64,000 nt of DNA from Sphingopyxis sp. MWB1 (GTDB taxonomy: Bacteria > Pseudomonadota > Alphaproteobacteria > Sphingomonadales > Sphingomonadaceae), in assembly GCF_000763945.1 (NCBI RefSeq), contig NZ_JQFJ01000002.1:2221501-2285500 (forward strand). The letters are read 5' to 3'. The notes beneath the pieces were generated by a model. It saw only the letters and a list, made by a program, of their open reading frames with translations. It was not told where the DNA came from and searched no databases. Below, one piece after another: positions 45,742 through 54,119 of this stretch (position 1 is its first letter; every line of letters starts with the position of its first letter). Made by a program: the position numbers and the translations under genes.

Positions 45742-46212
45742 ATGCCGCGCCACGCCCGCCCCCTGACCGATGGCGAAATCGCGCTGGCGCGCAGCGTGTT
45801 CGGCGACGCCATCGACTATGCGCCGGTGCGGATATGCCATCATAAATGGATGTTCTTTCAGCCGCGCCGGGTGGTGATGGCCCCGATGGGGGCGCTGCAT
45901 TTCCACCCGCATGGCGATTTATATTGCGACGATTTCAGCGCCGCCTCGCAATCGCTCAAGGGCCTCTTCATCCATGAAATGGTCCATGTGTGGCAGGCGC
46001 AAACACGCGGGCGCTGGTATCTGGTGCTGATGCGCCACCCCTTTGCGACCTATAGCTACAGCCTCAAACCCGGCTGGCCGCTCGCCCGCTATGGCCTCGA
46101 ACAACAGGCGGAGATCGTCCGCCATTACTGGCTGCTCACCCAGGGGGTGACGCTTGCAGGCGCTCCGGGGGTCGACGCCTATCGCGCGGTGCTGCCCTTT
46201 CGCCCGGCATAA
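45742..46212 (+). CDS. HEMVH-motif protein (vgr-related)
   Basis: Soluble protein of 156 aa. It contains HEMVHVWQ near residue 83, an HExxH zinc-metalloprotease-type motif, and downstream LARYGLEQQAEIVRHYWLL where an E could be the third ligand. In sphingomonads such proteins carry the label 'vgr related protein', but no VgrG-type domain is seen. The N-terminal part HHKWMFFQPRRVVMAPMGALHFHP is rich in His and aromatic residues. Ribosome site GGAGGG lies five bases before the ATG. No signal peptide. Confidence 0.75.
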   Translation: MPRHARPLTDGEIALARSVFGDAIDYAPVRICHHKWMFFQPRRVVMAPMGALHFHPHGDLYCDDFSAASQSLKGLFIHEMVHVWQAQTRGRWYLVLMRHPFATYSYSLKPGWPLARYGLEQQAEIVRHYWLLTQGVTLAGAPGVDAYRAVLPFRPA

Positions 46213-46336
46213 TCTTTGCGGTCACAAAGGGACGACCCCCTTGGCGCCATCCCTCCCTCCCCGCCATCCGCCCCCTCCGCGCCATTCGCCCCCTTCATCG
46301 TCATCCGCCTCCCTTCTCGTCATCCGCCCCCCTCAT

Positions 46337-46363
46337 CGTCATCCCGGACTTGATCCGGGATCC
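46337..46363. repeat. Dispersed palindromic repeat, type A, half copy
   Basis: CGTCATCCCGGACTTGATCC followed by GGGATCC. It lies in a 375-base gap (46213-46587) whose left part is a C-rich low-complexity run with CCATCCGCC / CGTCATCCGCC units. No gene is seen in the gap. Confidence 0.6.
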
Positions 46364-46567
46364 ACCCCGCGCCTCCCCCGCATAAAAAAGCTGTCCTACA
46401 TCCTCCCGCCCTGCCAGCCTCCCCTCTGGCTCTTTCTCTCTATCATCCGCAAAAAGACGGCCGTCCCGCAAAAGGACCCGCGAAACCGCCTTGTGCACAA
46501 GGCTGAACTTTACTGAACTTTGGCGTGGCGCCAGGCAGGAAAAGAACGGCCTAGCCAAGCCTGCTCT

Positions 46568-46582
46568 GTTCGTTCTATGTTC
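46568..46582 (+). promoter_or_regulatory. LexA (SOS) box before rmuC
   Basis: GTTC-GTTCTAT-GTTC is an exact match to the alphaproteobacterial LexA operator GTTC-N7-GTTC, and ends five bases before the rmuC ATG, where it would overlap the core promoter. Confidence 0.7.
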
Positions 46583-46587
46583 CCGCC

Positions 46588-47940
46588 ATGGATGGACTAT
46601 CGCTTGCACTCGCCCTTGCCGCCCTTGCCGTCGGCGCCCTGATCGGCTGGCTGTTCGCCGGGCGGCAGGCGGGCGCGCTCAAGGCCGAGCGCGACGGTTT
46701 TGCCGAGCGTTTCAAGACGGCGGTGACCGATCTCGCCGCCGAGGCAGAGGCGCGCAAGACCGCCGATCTTCGCCTGTCGGCGCTGCTGGCCGAGCAAAAG
46801 GCGCGCGATGCGGCGCATGATGCACAGATCGCGCAGTTAAAAGACGCGCAGGCCGCGCTCACCGCGCAATTTCGCGAAGTGGGACAGGCGATGCTCGACA
46901 AGGCGCAGCAGGATTTCCTTGCCCGTGCCAACGACCGTTTCCGGCAGAGCGAGGAAAGCGCGGGACAGAATCTGAAGGCGCTGCTCCAGCCGGTGCACGA
47001 GCGGCTCGCCCGCTATGAAGAGGCGGTCGGCAAGGTGGAGGCTGAACGGCGCGACGCTTTCGGGCTGCTGCAGGGGCAGATTGCCGCGATGCGCGAAGGG
47101 ACCGAGCGCGTGTCGAGCGAGGCGGCGAAGCTCGTCAATGCGCTGCGCAACGCGCCCAAGGCGCGTGGACGTTGGGGCGAGCAACAGCTTCGCAATGTGC
47201 TCGAAAGTTGCGGCCTGTCCGAACATGCCGATTTCCAGACCGAAGTCAGCGTTGCCGACGGCGACGGCGGGCGGCTGCGCCCCGATGTCATCATCAAGGT
47301 TCCCGGCGGGCAAAGCCTCGTCATCGACGCCAAGGTCTCGCTCAACGCCTATCAGGATGCTTTCGGCGCGGTCGATGAAGTCGAAAAGACCGGGCATCTC
47401 GCCGCCCATGCCGCCGCGATGAAGGCGCATGTCAATGCGCTGGGCGCCAAGGCCTATTGGAACCAGTTTGACGATACGCCCGATTATGTCGTGATGTTCG
47501 TCCCCGGCGAACATTTCCTCGCCGCCGCGCTCGACCATGACCATGAACTTTGGGACTATGCCTTCGACCGCAAGGTGCTGCTCGCGACGCCGACCAATTT
47601 GATCGCCATCGCGCGCACCGTCGCGGCGGTCTGGCGGCAGGAAAAGCTTGCCGGGCAGGCGCGCGAAATCGCCGCGCTGGGCAAGGAGCTTTATGCGCGC
47701 ATGGCCACCATGGGGACGCATATCGCGCGCGTGGGCAAAAATCTGGATCAGGCGACCGGCGCCTATAATGCGTTTGTCGGCAGCTTCGAAAGCCAGGTGC
47801 TGACGCAGGCCAAGCGGTTCGAAGCGCTCGACATCGAAACCGGGGGAAAGGACATCCCCACCCTGCCCGTCGCGGAGCAGGCCGCGCGCCCCCTCGCCAA
47901 ACTCGCCAGCGGACCCGCAGCGGTGAATGACGGTGAATAG
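46588..47940 (+). CDS. rmuC: DNA recombination protein RmuC
   Basis: RmuC family protein, 450 aa, thought to limit recombination at inverted repeats. One N-terminal membrane helix (residues 3-22), then a long coiled coil (about 25-170), and the conserved PD-(D/E)XK-like core with GRWGEQQLRNVLESCGLSEHADF, RPDVIIKVPGG and the VIDAKVSLNAY catalytic strand. The C-terminal VGKNLDQATGAYNAFVGSFESQV segment is typical. The upstream LexA box predicts damage induction. No ribosome site is visible before the ATG. Confidence 0.94.
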   Translation: MDGLSLALALAALAVGALIGWLFAGRQAGALKAERDGFAERFKTAVTDLAAEAEARKTADLRLSALLAEQKARDAAHDAQIAQLKDAQAALTAQFREVGQAMLDKAQQDFLARANDRFRQSEESAGQNLKALLQPVHERLARYEEAVGKVEAERRDAFGLLQGQIAAMREGTERVSSEAAKLVNALRNAPKARGRWGEQQLRNVLESCGLSEHADFQTEVSVADGDGGRLRPDVIIKVPGGQSLVIDAKVSLNAYQDAFGAVDEVEKTGHLAAHAAAMKAHVNALGAKAYWNQFDDTPDYVVMFVPGEHFLAAALDHDHELWDYAFDRKVLLATPTNLIAIARTVAAVWRQEKLAGQAREIAALGKELYARMATMGTHIARVGKNLDQATGAYNAFVGSFESQVLTQAKRFEALDIETGGKDIPTLPVAEQAARPLAKLASGPAAVNDGE

Positions 47941-48041
47941 GCCGGCAAGGCAACAGCTGTCGGACGGCTATCGACCACGGCAGGGGCTGGACAGGGCGCC
48001 CACCCCCGATTAAGCGCGTCGCGTCCGATCAGGATCGGCAG

Positions 48042-48117
48042 GCCTGGGTAGCTCAGTTGATAGAGCATGCGACTGAAAATCGCAGTGTCGGCGGTTCGAT
48101 CCCGTCCCCAGGCACCA
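48042..48117 (+). tRNA. tRNA-Phe (GAA)
   Basis: Full cloverleaf: acceptor GCCTGGG/CCCAGGC, D arm GCTC...GAGC, anticodon stem TGCGA/TCGCA with loop CTGAAAA (GAA at 48075-48077), T arm GGCGG-TTCGATC-CCGTC and an encoded CCA end. 76 bases. Marks the left edge of the accessory locus. Confidence 0.97.
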
Positions 48118-48190
48118 TTTCCGGTTCAGGCTGAAATGCGGATTCCTGTCGCCCTGTCTGTCGGGCGGGAGGCGTTGCCATATCGGGCAT

Positions 48191-48228
48191 AAAAAGGAAG
48201 GCCCGGACCTGCGGTCCAGACCTTCCCA
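48191..48228 (-). terminator. Terminator of the Ig-like repeat gene
   Basis: On the minus strand GGAAGG-TCT-GGACC-GCA-GGTCC-GGG-CCTTCC then TTTTT. It starts 20 bases after the gene's stop. Confidence 0.8.
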
Positions 48229-48247
48229 GTGATATTCCGGCGATTAT

Positions 48248-50209
48248 TCAGACTCGCATGTCCAGAATAACCGCTGTTTCGCCAGAGCTGACACCGCCGG
48301 GGCCGGTGACGCTATTGGCGACCGTATAGGAAGCCCGCGCCTGGCCTACCGCCGGACGTCCCTGATCGACCAGTTGGAAGAAGAAGTCCTTCGGTATCTG
48401 GAAAACGGTTTCTTTCGCTTCATCGTCCGCTCCGACCGTCAGCGGGAAAGTATAGGGCGTGCCATGTGGCCCTCCCGATCCCGTTACGCCCCAGTAAAGC
48501 TGTACGTTCACCGTGATTTTATCGCCCCGCTTCTTGTTGATATAGAGTGGGGTCGAAAGCGGCGTGCCGTTGTCCTGTTCAATCATCGTTTTGCTGAGCG
48601 CATTGCGATCGGCGTCGCGTTTGGTGAATTCCGACAGGGGAAGAGGTTGGCCGCCCCCAGGCAGGTCGCCCGTGGTGGTCACCATGACCGTTTGAACCGG
48701 ACCGACAGCGATGTTGTAGATCGGGGGATTGGCGCTCCCGTTGGCCTGTCGGCGAATGCGATAATGGACCGGAATATCGCCGCTGCGGATTGACACGATC
48801 GCTGCGGGTATCGTCACTTCGATCGGCAGACCGGCGGCGATTTCGCCGCTGGTTACGGGACGCCAGCTGTTGGCAACCTGCCCGTCCCACACCACTTCAA
48901 TTTCATCGCCCAGGCGGAATACATCGCCGCCAGCTTTGTTATGGAAGGGGATGAAGGCTGTTGCGTCGAGTCCGGAATCGGCGGGCGGAATGACATTATC
49001 CTGTCCGCTCGCGCCTCGAACCAGCAGCGGTTCTAGCTGGTCGTGGATCGGCGTTTCTGGGTCGGTATCCGGCCCGCCGGGCAGATCCATATTCACCTCT
49101 ACCGGGGTGGCGGGTGAACTGCCCAGCGCGAGGCCACCGCGATAGACGCTATAGCTGACGTCGACCGGTGTGATCCCACCTGTCCATGACATGCGGATAG
49201 TCGAATAAGGGATGAGGACATCGAACAGCGGGTCCTGACCCACATGTCCCGGCCCGACGAGCGCGGGAGGGAGGAGCTGGCCGCCCCAGGAGACAACCAC
49301 GACATCGCCTTCCTCGATCCGCGCATTGCCGGGAATCTCCACGGTAACGGGCAGGCGCGCGTCGGCGTCGTTGATGATTCCGTCGTCATAGGCGGGAACT
49401 TTGGGTCCCAGCAGGTCAGGGATAGCCCCCAACAGCGCCGTGTTGATATAGGTGGGTTCGGCCACGCCCGACCGGTTGCCCGCGCGATCGGTGATCTGAT
49501 AATCAAAGCGCTTGCGGCCATCGCCTGCGGCCTCCAGCGCGGCGCGGACAAAGTCGATAATGATATCGGCGCCAATCTGGCCCGCCCCGACCTCATAAGG
49601 AGGCGAGATGGGCACGCCGTCGATCATGGCGACGATAAGGTCGCCGATTGCCGAGCCATTATAGCTGGGGACTTTTCCTTTCAAAACATCGCCAAGCTCG
49701 GTCAGCTTCTGCGATGTCAGGCCATTTTGCTCGATCTCGCGGTCAAATTCCATTCGGCCCAGAAAGGGCAGGCCCGGCGGTGTCAGGTCGACGATCATCT
49801 TGACCGCTGGACCCCGGGCGATCTCTTTATCGAAAATGCCACTATAGACACCATAGGTCAGCTGATGCGGGCCTTCGACGCGGACATCGGCCGGAAGATC
49901 GAATTCGAGCGGCAAGCCGTAATTATCGGGCGTGATAATGATTCTAGGTTCGAGGGCTTGGCCGTCGAACAGCAGATATACGGCGTCGCCTAAACCATGG
50001 TCCACCCATCCGTCCGGAAAGGGAACGATGATCTGAAGTATATCGTCTTTGACCGACGCCTTTAAAAGTCCGTCGGGTGCCGAGCCGACGGGAACGGGGG
50101 CCAGGGCGGAGGTGGGAACAATTGCGGGAAGAAGATTTCGTGGCCCTTTGGATCGCGTGCGGGCTAAATCCCGCCCCCGATAATTGTTATATTTGGATGG
50201 GTCTTGCAT
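48248..50209 (-). CDS. Ig-like repeat protein without recognised anchor
   Basis: Protein of 653 aa made of five or so beta-rich repeats of roughly 110-130 residues. Each opens with a GDxVxVxWxG or GDxIxVxWDG strand (for example GDVVVVSWGGQLLPP, GDEIEVVWDGQVANS, GDKITVNVQLYWGV), continues with an IPxxxI strand and ends with a VxYxVxR strand. This resembles long Ig-like repeat proteins known from Pseudomonas and relatives, whose role is unknown. No signal peptide is visible: the N-terminus is MQDPSKYNNYRGRDLARTRSKG. ATG at 50209 is chosen because AGGAG lies seven bases upstream. Own promoter and terminator. Confidence 0.8.
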   Translation of the reverse strand: MQDPSKYNNYRGRDLARTRSKGPRNLLPAIVPTSALAPVPVGSAPDGLLKASVKDDILQIIVPFPDGWVDHGLGDAVYLLFDGQALEPRIIITPDNYGLPLEFDLPADVRVEGPHQLTYGVYSGIFDKEIARGPAVKMIVDLTPPGLPFLGRMEFDREIEQNGLTSQKLTELGDVLKGKVPSYNGSAIGDLIVAMIDGVPISPPYEVGAGQIGADIIIDFVRAALEAAGDGRKRFDYQITDRAGNRSGVAEPTYINTALLGAIPDLLGPKVPAYDDGIINDADARLPVTVEIPGNARIEEGDVVVVSWGGQLLPPALVGPGHVGQDPLFDVLIPYSTIRMSWTGGITPVDVSYSVYRGGLALGSSPATPVEVNMDLPGGPDTDPETPIHDQLEPLLVRGASGQDNVIPPADSGLDATAFIPFHNKAGGDVFRLGDEIEVVWDGQVANSWRPVTSGEIAAGLPIEVTIPAAIVSIRSGDIPVHYRIRRQANGSANPPIYNIAVGPVQTVMVTTTGDLPGGGQPLPLSEFTKRDADRNALSKTMIEQDNGTPLSTPLYINKKRGDKITVNVQLYWGVTGSGGPHGTPYTFPLTVGADDEAKETVFQIPKDFFFQLVDQGRPAVGQARASYTVANSVTGPGGVSSGETAVILDMRV

Positions 50210-50280
50210 TTTCATTCTCCTGTGCGTCAAGAGCGGCCATTCAAGCGCCATCAATATGAGTAATGACAAAATATTAATGC

Positions 50281-50309
50281 ATATTAACCATTGTGTATTT
50301 TTGCATCAA
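50281..50309 (-). promoter_or_regulatory. AT-rich promoter of the Ig-like repeat gene, with TTAACCAT
   Basis: On the minus strand TTGATG (50304-50309), a 17-base spacer and TAATAT (50281-50286), about 65 bases before the ATG. The opposite strand has TTAACCAT at 50284-50291, the CtrA half-site motif known from Caulobacter, overlapping the -10. The following stretch to 50707 (about 400 bases) has only random-looking frames; I see no gene in it. Confidence 0.55.
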
Positions 50310-50707
50310 TTTTAACATCATATTTAATAATCTGACGATCGATTGGCCTATTATTATCTGCGATTGCAAATCACAGACAGCACAGTTTTGTTTTTACTGT
50401 TCTTGCGGGCAAGCGATGACCTGTCCGATGCGGAGCGGAATGTCCGTCTGTCCTGCCGCTGATGGCATTGAGGGCGTTTGCCGCGACAGAAAGTGTCCGT
50501 GCGGTTCTGCCGAGGAAGGCAAGGCGGGCGGCGCTTTTGGAAGCGGAGCTCTGTGCGCCCATCGCCCGTAATATCGCAATCCGTTGAGGAAAAGGGCCTC
50601 GGCGATGGCCCATCTAGGACCTGCCATATTCTTCCAAAGCGGAGGCATTGGCAGCACTTCTGTCCGCCAGGCCGTCCCTGCACCGGAACGGCGTCGTTGA
50701 GTCGATC

Positions 50708-50759
50708 AAAAAAGAGCGGCCCCGGACACCCTGCCGAAAGGAGCAGGGGCCGGGGCCGC
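50708..50759 (-). terminator. Terminator of the autotransporter gene
   Basis: On the minus strand GCGGCCCCGG pairs with CCGGGGCCGC, with an inner CCCTGC/GCAGGG stem, followed by TCTTTTTT. It begins about 30 bases after the autotransporter stop. Confidence 0.88.
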
Positions 50760-50789
50760 AAGAGGGTGCCGTCAGGACGGCTGTGCTAG

Positions 50790-53700
50790 TTAAAAGCTGA
50801 AACGAGCGCCAAAGCTGATACCCATTTGCTGTTCATAATTTTTGCCCTTGGCGTAATCAAACTCGCCATGGATATGCAGCCCTTCGTTGATCTGCGCTGC
50901 CAGGCCGACCCCGACCTCGCCGCGGGCGCCCGACAAATCATTGTTGAACCGCGTATCGTTCACATAAACCGCATTGTCATTGTTGAACTCATTGGCCACG
51001 GCCAGCTTCACATAGGGTTGAAGTGTCGAGCCATCGGGGCTTTGGATATTATAGCCGAAATGGGCGCCCAGGCGGGTGACAAAGGAATCCATCGCCCGGT
51101 TTTCGACGGCCATGCCATTGTCGAGCCCCCAGTCCTTTTTGCCCGCACGGAAGGAAGCGATCTGGGCAAAGGGTTCAAAGATGAGCTTGTCATTGGCAAG
51201 CGAGAAACGCTTGCCGACCTCGATCTGCCCACCAAGGCCGGTGCTCTTGAACTCGCCGACGGTTTGCGTCCCGTCGTTCATCGATGCGCTGGCATCATTG
51301 CTGAACCAGTTCTGCTTGATCAGGCCGTCGATATACCAGCCACTATCGAGCAGCCAGGTGCCGTAAGCACCGACATACCAGCTGTCGACGCCGCCTTTCG
51401 CCCCCGCGATATGGAAATCGAGGTTCGAATTGCTGTAACCGCCCATCAGGCCCAGGTGCAGATTGCCAGCGGAGCCGGTCGGCACGGCCACATCGGCGCC
51501 CAGTGTCAGGCCCCATTGGCGCTGGTCATAATCACGGCCTGCACCGCTTTCGATGCTATATTTGCCGCTATAAGTCCGGCCCCAGATGCCGCTCTTGGCG
51601 GTGTCGCCAAGATGCAGGTCGCCCATCCGTGCGCGCAGGGTCGACACTTCGCCATACCAAATGGACGGCGTGGCGCTGGCGATGCCGATGACCGTTGTTG
51701 CGCCGGGGGTCAGGCCCTTGCTCGACAAATACCAGTCGCGGCCTTCCTGATTGAGTGCAAATTCAAATGCGCCCAGTTCGACATAGTCGCGATCCATGCG
51801 GAAGTTCGCGGAACCGCCGCCGGTCGCGACGACCTTCACCCGCTCTTCACCCGTGGTCGGCGCAGCACCCGAATTCTGGATAAGCAGCAGATGGTCGCCC
51901 GATGCATCGCCTGTCACCTGGATCAGGTCGCCCGTGCCGGCCGCCAGATCGGTTCCCATCAAGAATGTGCCATTACCCGACAGCGAACCGAGCGTAAGCG
52001 TGTTGAAGGGCGCGCCCGAACGGCCGCTAACTTCTACTACGCCATTGCTGATCGCCAGGCTGCCCGCCGATGAATTGCCCGTCATGCGCCACAGCGAATC
52101 GCCGTCGATTGTCATGCTTCCACCCTGGGTCAATGTGCCGACAAAGGTGGCGCCATTATCCAGCGCGACGCGCGAAGATCCGCCGGCCAGTCCGGTAACA
52201 TTGCCCGTCAGCATCGAATCGTCGACCATCAGGTCGGCGACGCGCGCCACATTGCCGGTGAGCGCCGAGCTGCTGGTCAGCGAGAGCCCGCCATCCAGCA
52301 AGGTGATGTCGCCGCTGATTGTCGAGGCGTCGGCCGTGACCGTGGTGGCGCCGCCGATGTTGCCGGTGAGCGTCGAGCCGTTGCTGAGATCAACCGCGCC
52401 CGATCCGCCGTCAACAATGACCACGTCGGCGGTCATGGTCGAATTTTCCAGCGTCAATTCGCCGGCGCCCGTGATCGAACCGATCAGGGAGGAGCCATTG
52501 GTCAGCGAGACAGCGCCCGCGCTCCCCTCGGCCAGAGTGACATTGCCATTGATGGCGGAAGCATCAACCATCAGCCCCTGAGCGCCGCTGAGATCCCCCT
52601 CCAGCGCCGAGCCATTGGCGAAGCTCACCGGATTGCTGCTCGACGCGCTCATCACAACATCGCCGCGGATGGTCGAGGCATCGACGCTGAGGTCGGCGGC
52701 ATCCGTCAGATAGCCTTCCATCAGCGAGCCATTGGCAAGCGCGACCACGCCGGGGCCGCTTGCCGCCATCAGCGTGTCGCCCGTGAGGGTGGAGGCATCC
52801 ATCGTCAAGGTGCCGACGTTGGTAAGATTGCCGGTCAGCGCGGAATTGACGAGGTTGATGGTGCTCGCGCGCCCGTCTTCCACCCAGACATCGCCGGTGA
52901 GTTCCGAATCGCTCAGCGTGACCGTTTCGACGTTCGACAAATCGCCCGTCAGGCTCGACCCATTATACAGACCCACCGACGCTGTGCTGTCGTCCAGCAC
53001 CACGACATCTCCGGTCAGGATGCTGTTGTCGACGGTGAGATTGGCTGCGTTGCTGTAATCGACCTGCATGATAATGCCGTTGCCGCCGATCAAATTGCCG
53101 CCATTTTGAACGATGACGTCCACTTGGCTCATCTTTGTCGGGATCGGAAGGCCGCCGATATGGACGGCCGCGCCATTTTGCCCCTCAACCGTCGACGCAT
53201 CGACGATCAAGGTTCCCGTGGCAATGCCATCGTCGCTGAAGCGCAGGTCAGGGGCAAACCAGGCGCCAACACCCTCACCGCGCGCATAGCTGCCATTTTC
53301 CAGCGTCATAACGCCATCGCCGATATGCAGCGCCGCACTGCCGCCCGGGGCGGAAGAGGTGGTGCCGGTGGTGTTCACCTCGGTTCCCGACAGCGTCAGT
53401 GCGCTGTCACCCTGAACGAGCGCGCCGCGGTTGACCGAGTTGATCACGCTGTCCGTAACAATAAGCGTAGAGGTGCGCGGATCGCTGGAAAAGGCGCGGC
53501 GGCCAGCAGTGACGCCGCCCCCTTTGCTATTATTGATCGTGCTGTTCCGGATTTCCCCGGTTCCGCTGTAGATGCCTACGGCATAGCCGGCTTCGCGTGC
53601 CGTATCGACCGTGACGCCATCGAGCTGAGCCTCGCCGCCGCTATCGATATCGATCCAGTCGGTCCGCGCGCCGGGTTCGCGCGTCAACAGCCGCGAACCA

Positions 53701-53834
53701 TTGCTCATGGACCATGTTTGATGAGGCGTGGTCGGCGTCAGAAAACGGATCGAACCGTCGCCGACAACTTCGGCAAAAGCCACGCTGCTCGTGGAAAGAA
53801 GCAAGGCGACAGTGAGGGGATAGCGGTACGACAC
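50790..53834 (-). CDS. Pertactin-type autotransporter with repeat passenger
   Basis: Type Va autotransporter of 1014 aa. Signal peptide (about 1-21, LLLSTSSVAFAEV), a beta-helix passenger, and a C-terminal autotransporter barrel of about 270 residues that begins near WYGEVSTLRARMGDLHLGD and ends with FSF, the outer-membrane insertion signal. Residues about 265-572 form eight repeats of 38-39 residues (DASTIxGDV ... ANGSSLxGDLS). No RGD motif was seen and no protease triad was found in the passenger; an adhesin role is likely. GTG start ten bases after AGGAG. Own promoter and terminator, so a single-gene unit. Confidence 0.92.
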   Translation of the reverse strand: MSYRYPLTVALLLSTSSVAFAEVVGDGSIRFLTPTTPHQTWSMSNGSRLLTREPGARTDWIDIDSGGEAQLDGVTVDTAREAGYAVGIYSGTGEIRNSTINNSKGGGVTAGRRAFSSDPRTSTLIVTDSVINSVNRGALVQGDSALTLSGTEVNTTGTTSSAPGGSAALHIGDGVMTLENGSYARGEGVGAWFAPDLRFSDDGIATGTLIVDASTVEGQNGAAVHIGGLPIPTKMSQVDVIVQNGGNLIGGNGIIMQVDYSNAANLTVDNSILTGDVVVLDDSTASVGLYNGSSLTGDLSNVETVTLSDSELTGDVWVEDGRASTINLVNSALTGNLTNVGTLTMDASTLTGDTLMAASGPGVVALANGSLMEGYLTDAADLSVDASTIRGDVVMSASSSNPVSFANGSALEGDLSGAQGLMVDASAINGNVTLAEGSAGAVSLTNGSSLIGSITGAGELTLENSTMTADVVIVDGGSGAVDLSNGSTLTGNIGGATTVTADASTISGDITLLDGGLSLTSSSALTGNVARVADLMVDDSMLTGNVTGLAGGSSRVALDNGATFVGTLTQGGSMTIDGDSLWRMTGNSSAGSLAISNGVVEVSGRSGAPFNTLTLGSLSGNGTFLMGTDLAAGTGDLIQVTGDASGDHLLLIQNSGAAPTTGEERVKVVATGGGSANFRMDRDYVELGAFEFALNQEGRDWYLSSKGLTPGATTVIGIASATPSIWYGEVSTLRARMGDLHLGDTAKSGIWGRTYSGKYSIESGAGRDYDQRQWGLTLGADVAVPTGSAGNLHLGLMGGYSNSNLDFHIAGAKGGVDSWYVGAYGTWLLDSGWYIDGLIKQNWFSNDASASMNDGTQTVGEFKSTGLGGQIEVGKRFSLANDKLIFEPFAQIASFRAGKKDWGLDNGMAVENRAMDSFVTRLGAHFGYNIQSPDGSTLQPYVKLAVANEFNNDNAVYVNDTRFNNDLSGARGEVGVGLAAQINEGLHIHGEFDYAKGKNYEQQMGISFGARFSF
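52118..53042 (-). repeat. Eight in-frame coding repeats of the autotransporter passenger
   Basis: About 117 bases per unit, diverged at nucleotide level but with a regular protein pattern: xVDASTIxGDV, a Gly/Ser linker, VxLxNGSxLxGxL. One coil-pair per repeat suggests stacking in a beta-helix. Confidence 0.8.
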
Positions 53835-53928
53835 TTTTGGATTCTCCTATGAATCAACTAATAATTATTGCCGGAGAGGCATTTACATATAGAAATTGCT
53901 CCACCGTATAGTGCCCCACCTATTTTTC

Positions 53929-53987
53929 CCTATAATTGAAAGTTAGTTTAAAGCAATGACTATAGAGTTTCTTCCTGAAATGGTTAA
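53929..53987 (-). promoter_or_regulatory. AT-rich promoter region of the autotransporter gene, with TTAACCAT
   Basis: On the minus strand TTGCTT (53951-53956), a 16-base spacer and TATAGG (53929-53934). TTAACCAT lies at 53980-53987 on the same strand, 23 bases before the -35. The entire 285-base gap 53835-54119 is strikingly AT-rich compared with the window. Confidence 0.5.
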
Positions 53988-54119
53988 AATTAAGTAAGCA
54001 TTGTAAGATATGCCATTTCGTTAATTATCTAATTTCAAAGAATTTTCTCGTTAACTAATCGAAACGAATTAAGAAGTTTAAACCGAAAGTGGAATGAAAT
54101 AATCCGATTCCCTCTGCAG

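Noticed and set aside
46213..46340. C-rich CCATCCGCC run considered as a CRISPR or satellite array
   Set aside because: Units are irregular and there are no spacers or cas genes.
48042..48117. Search for an attachment-site copy of the tRNA-Phe 3' end further right
   Set aside because: No second copy of the T-arm/acceptor sequence was found up to the window end, so no attachment site is claimed.
50293..50571. Cys-rich small frame on the plus strand in the same gap
   Set aside because: Begins in AT-rich promoter DNA without a ribosome site and changes composition halfway.
50371..50613. Small frame in the gap between the Ig-repeat and autotransporter genes
   Set aside because: No ribosome site or recognisable family, and another frame on the same strand is open as well; treated as non-coding.
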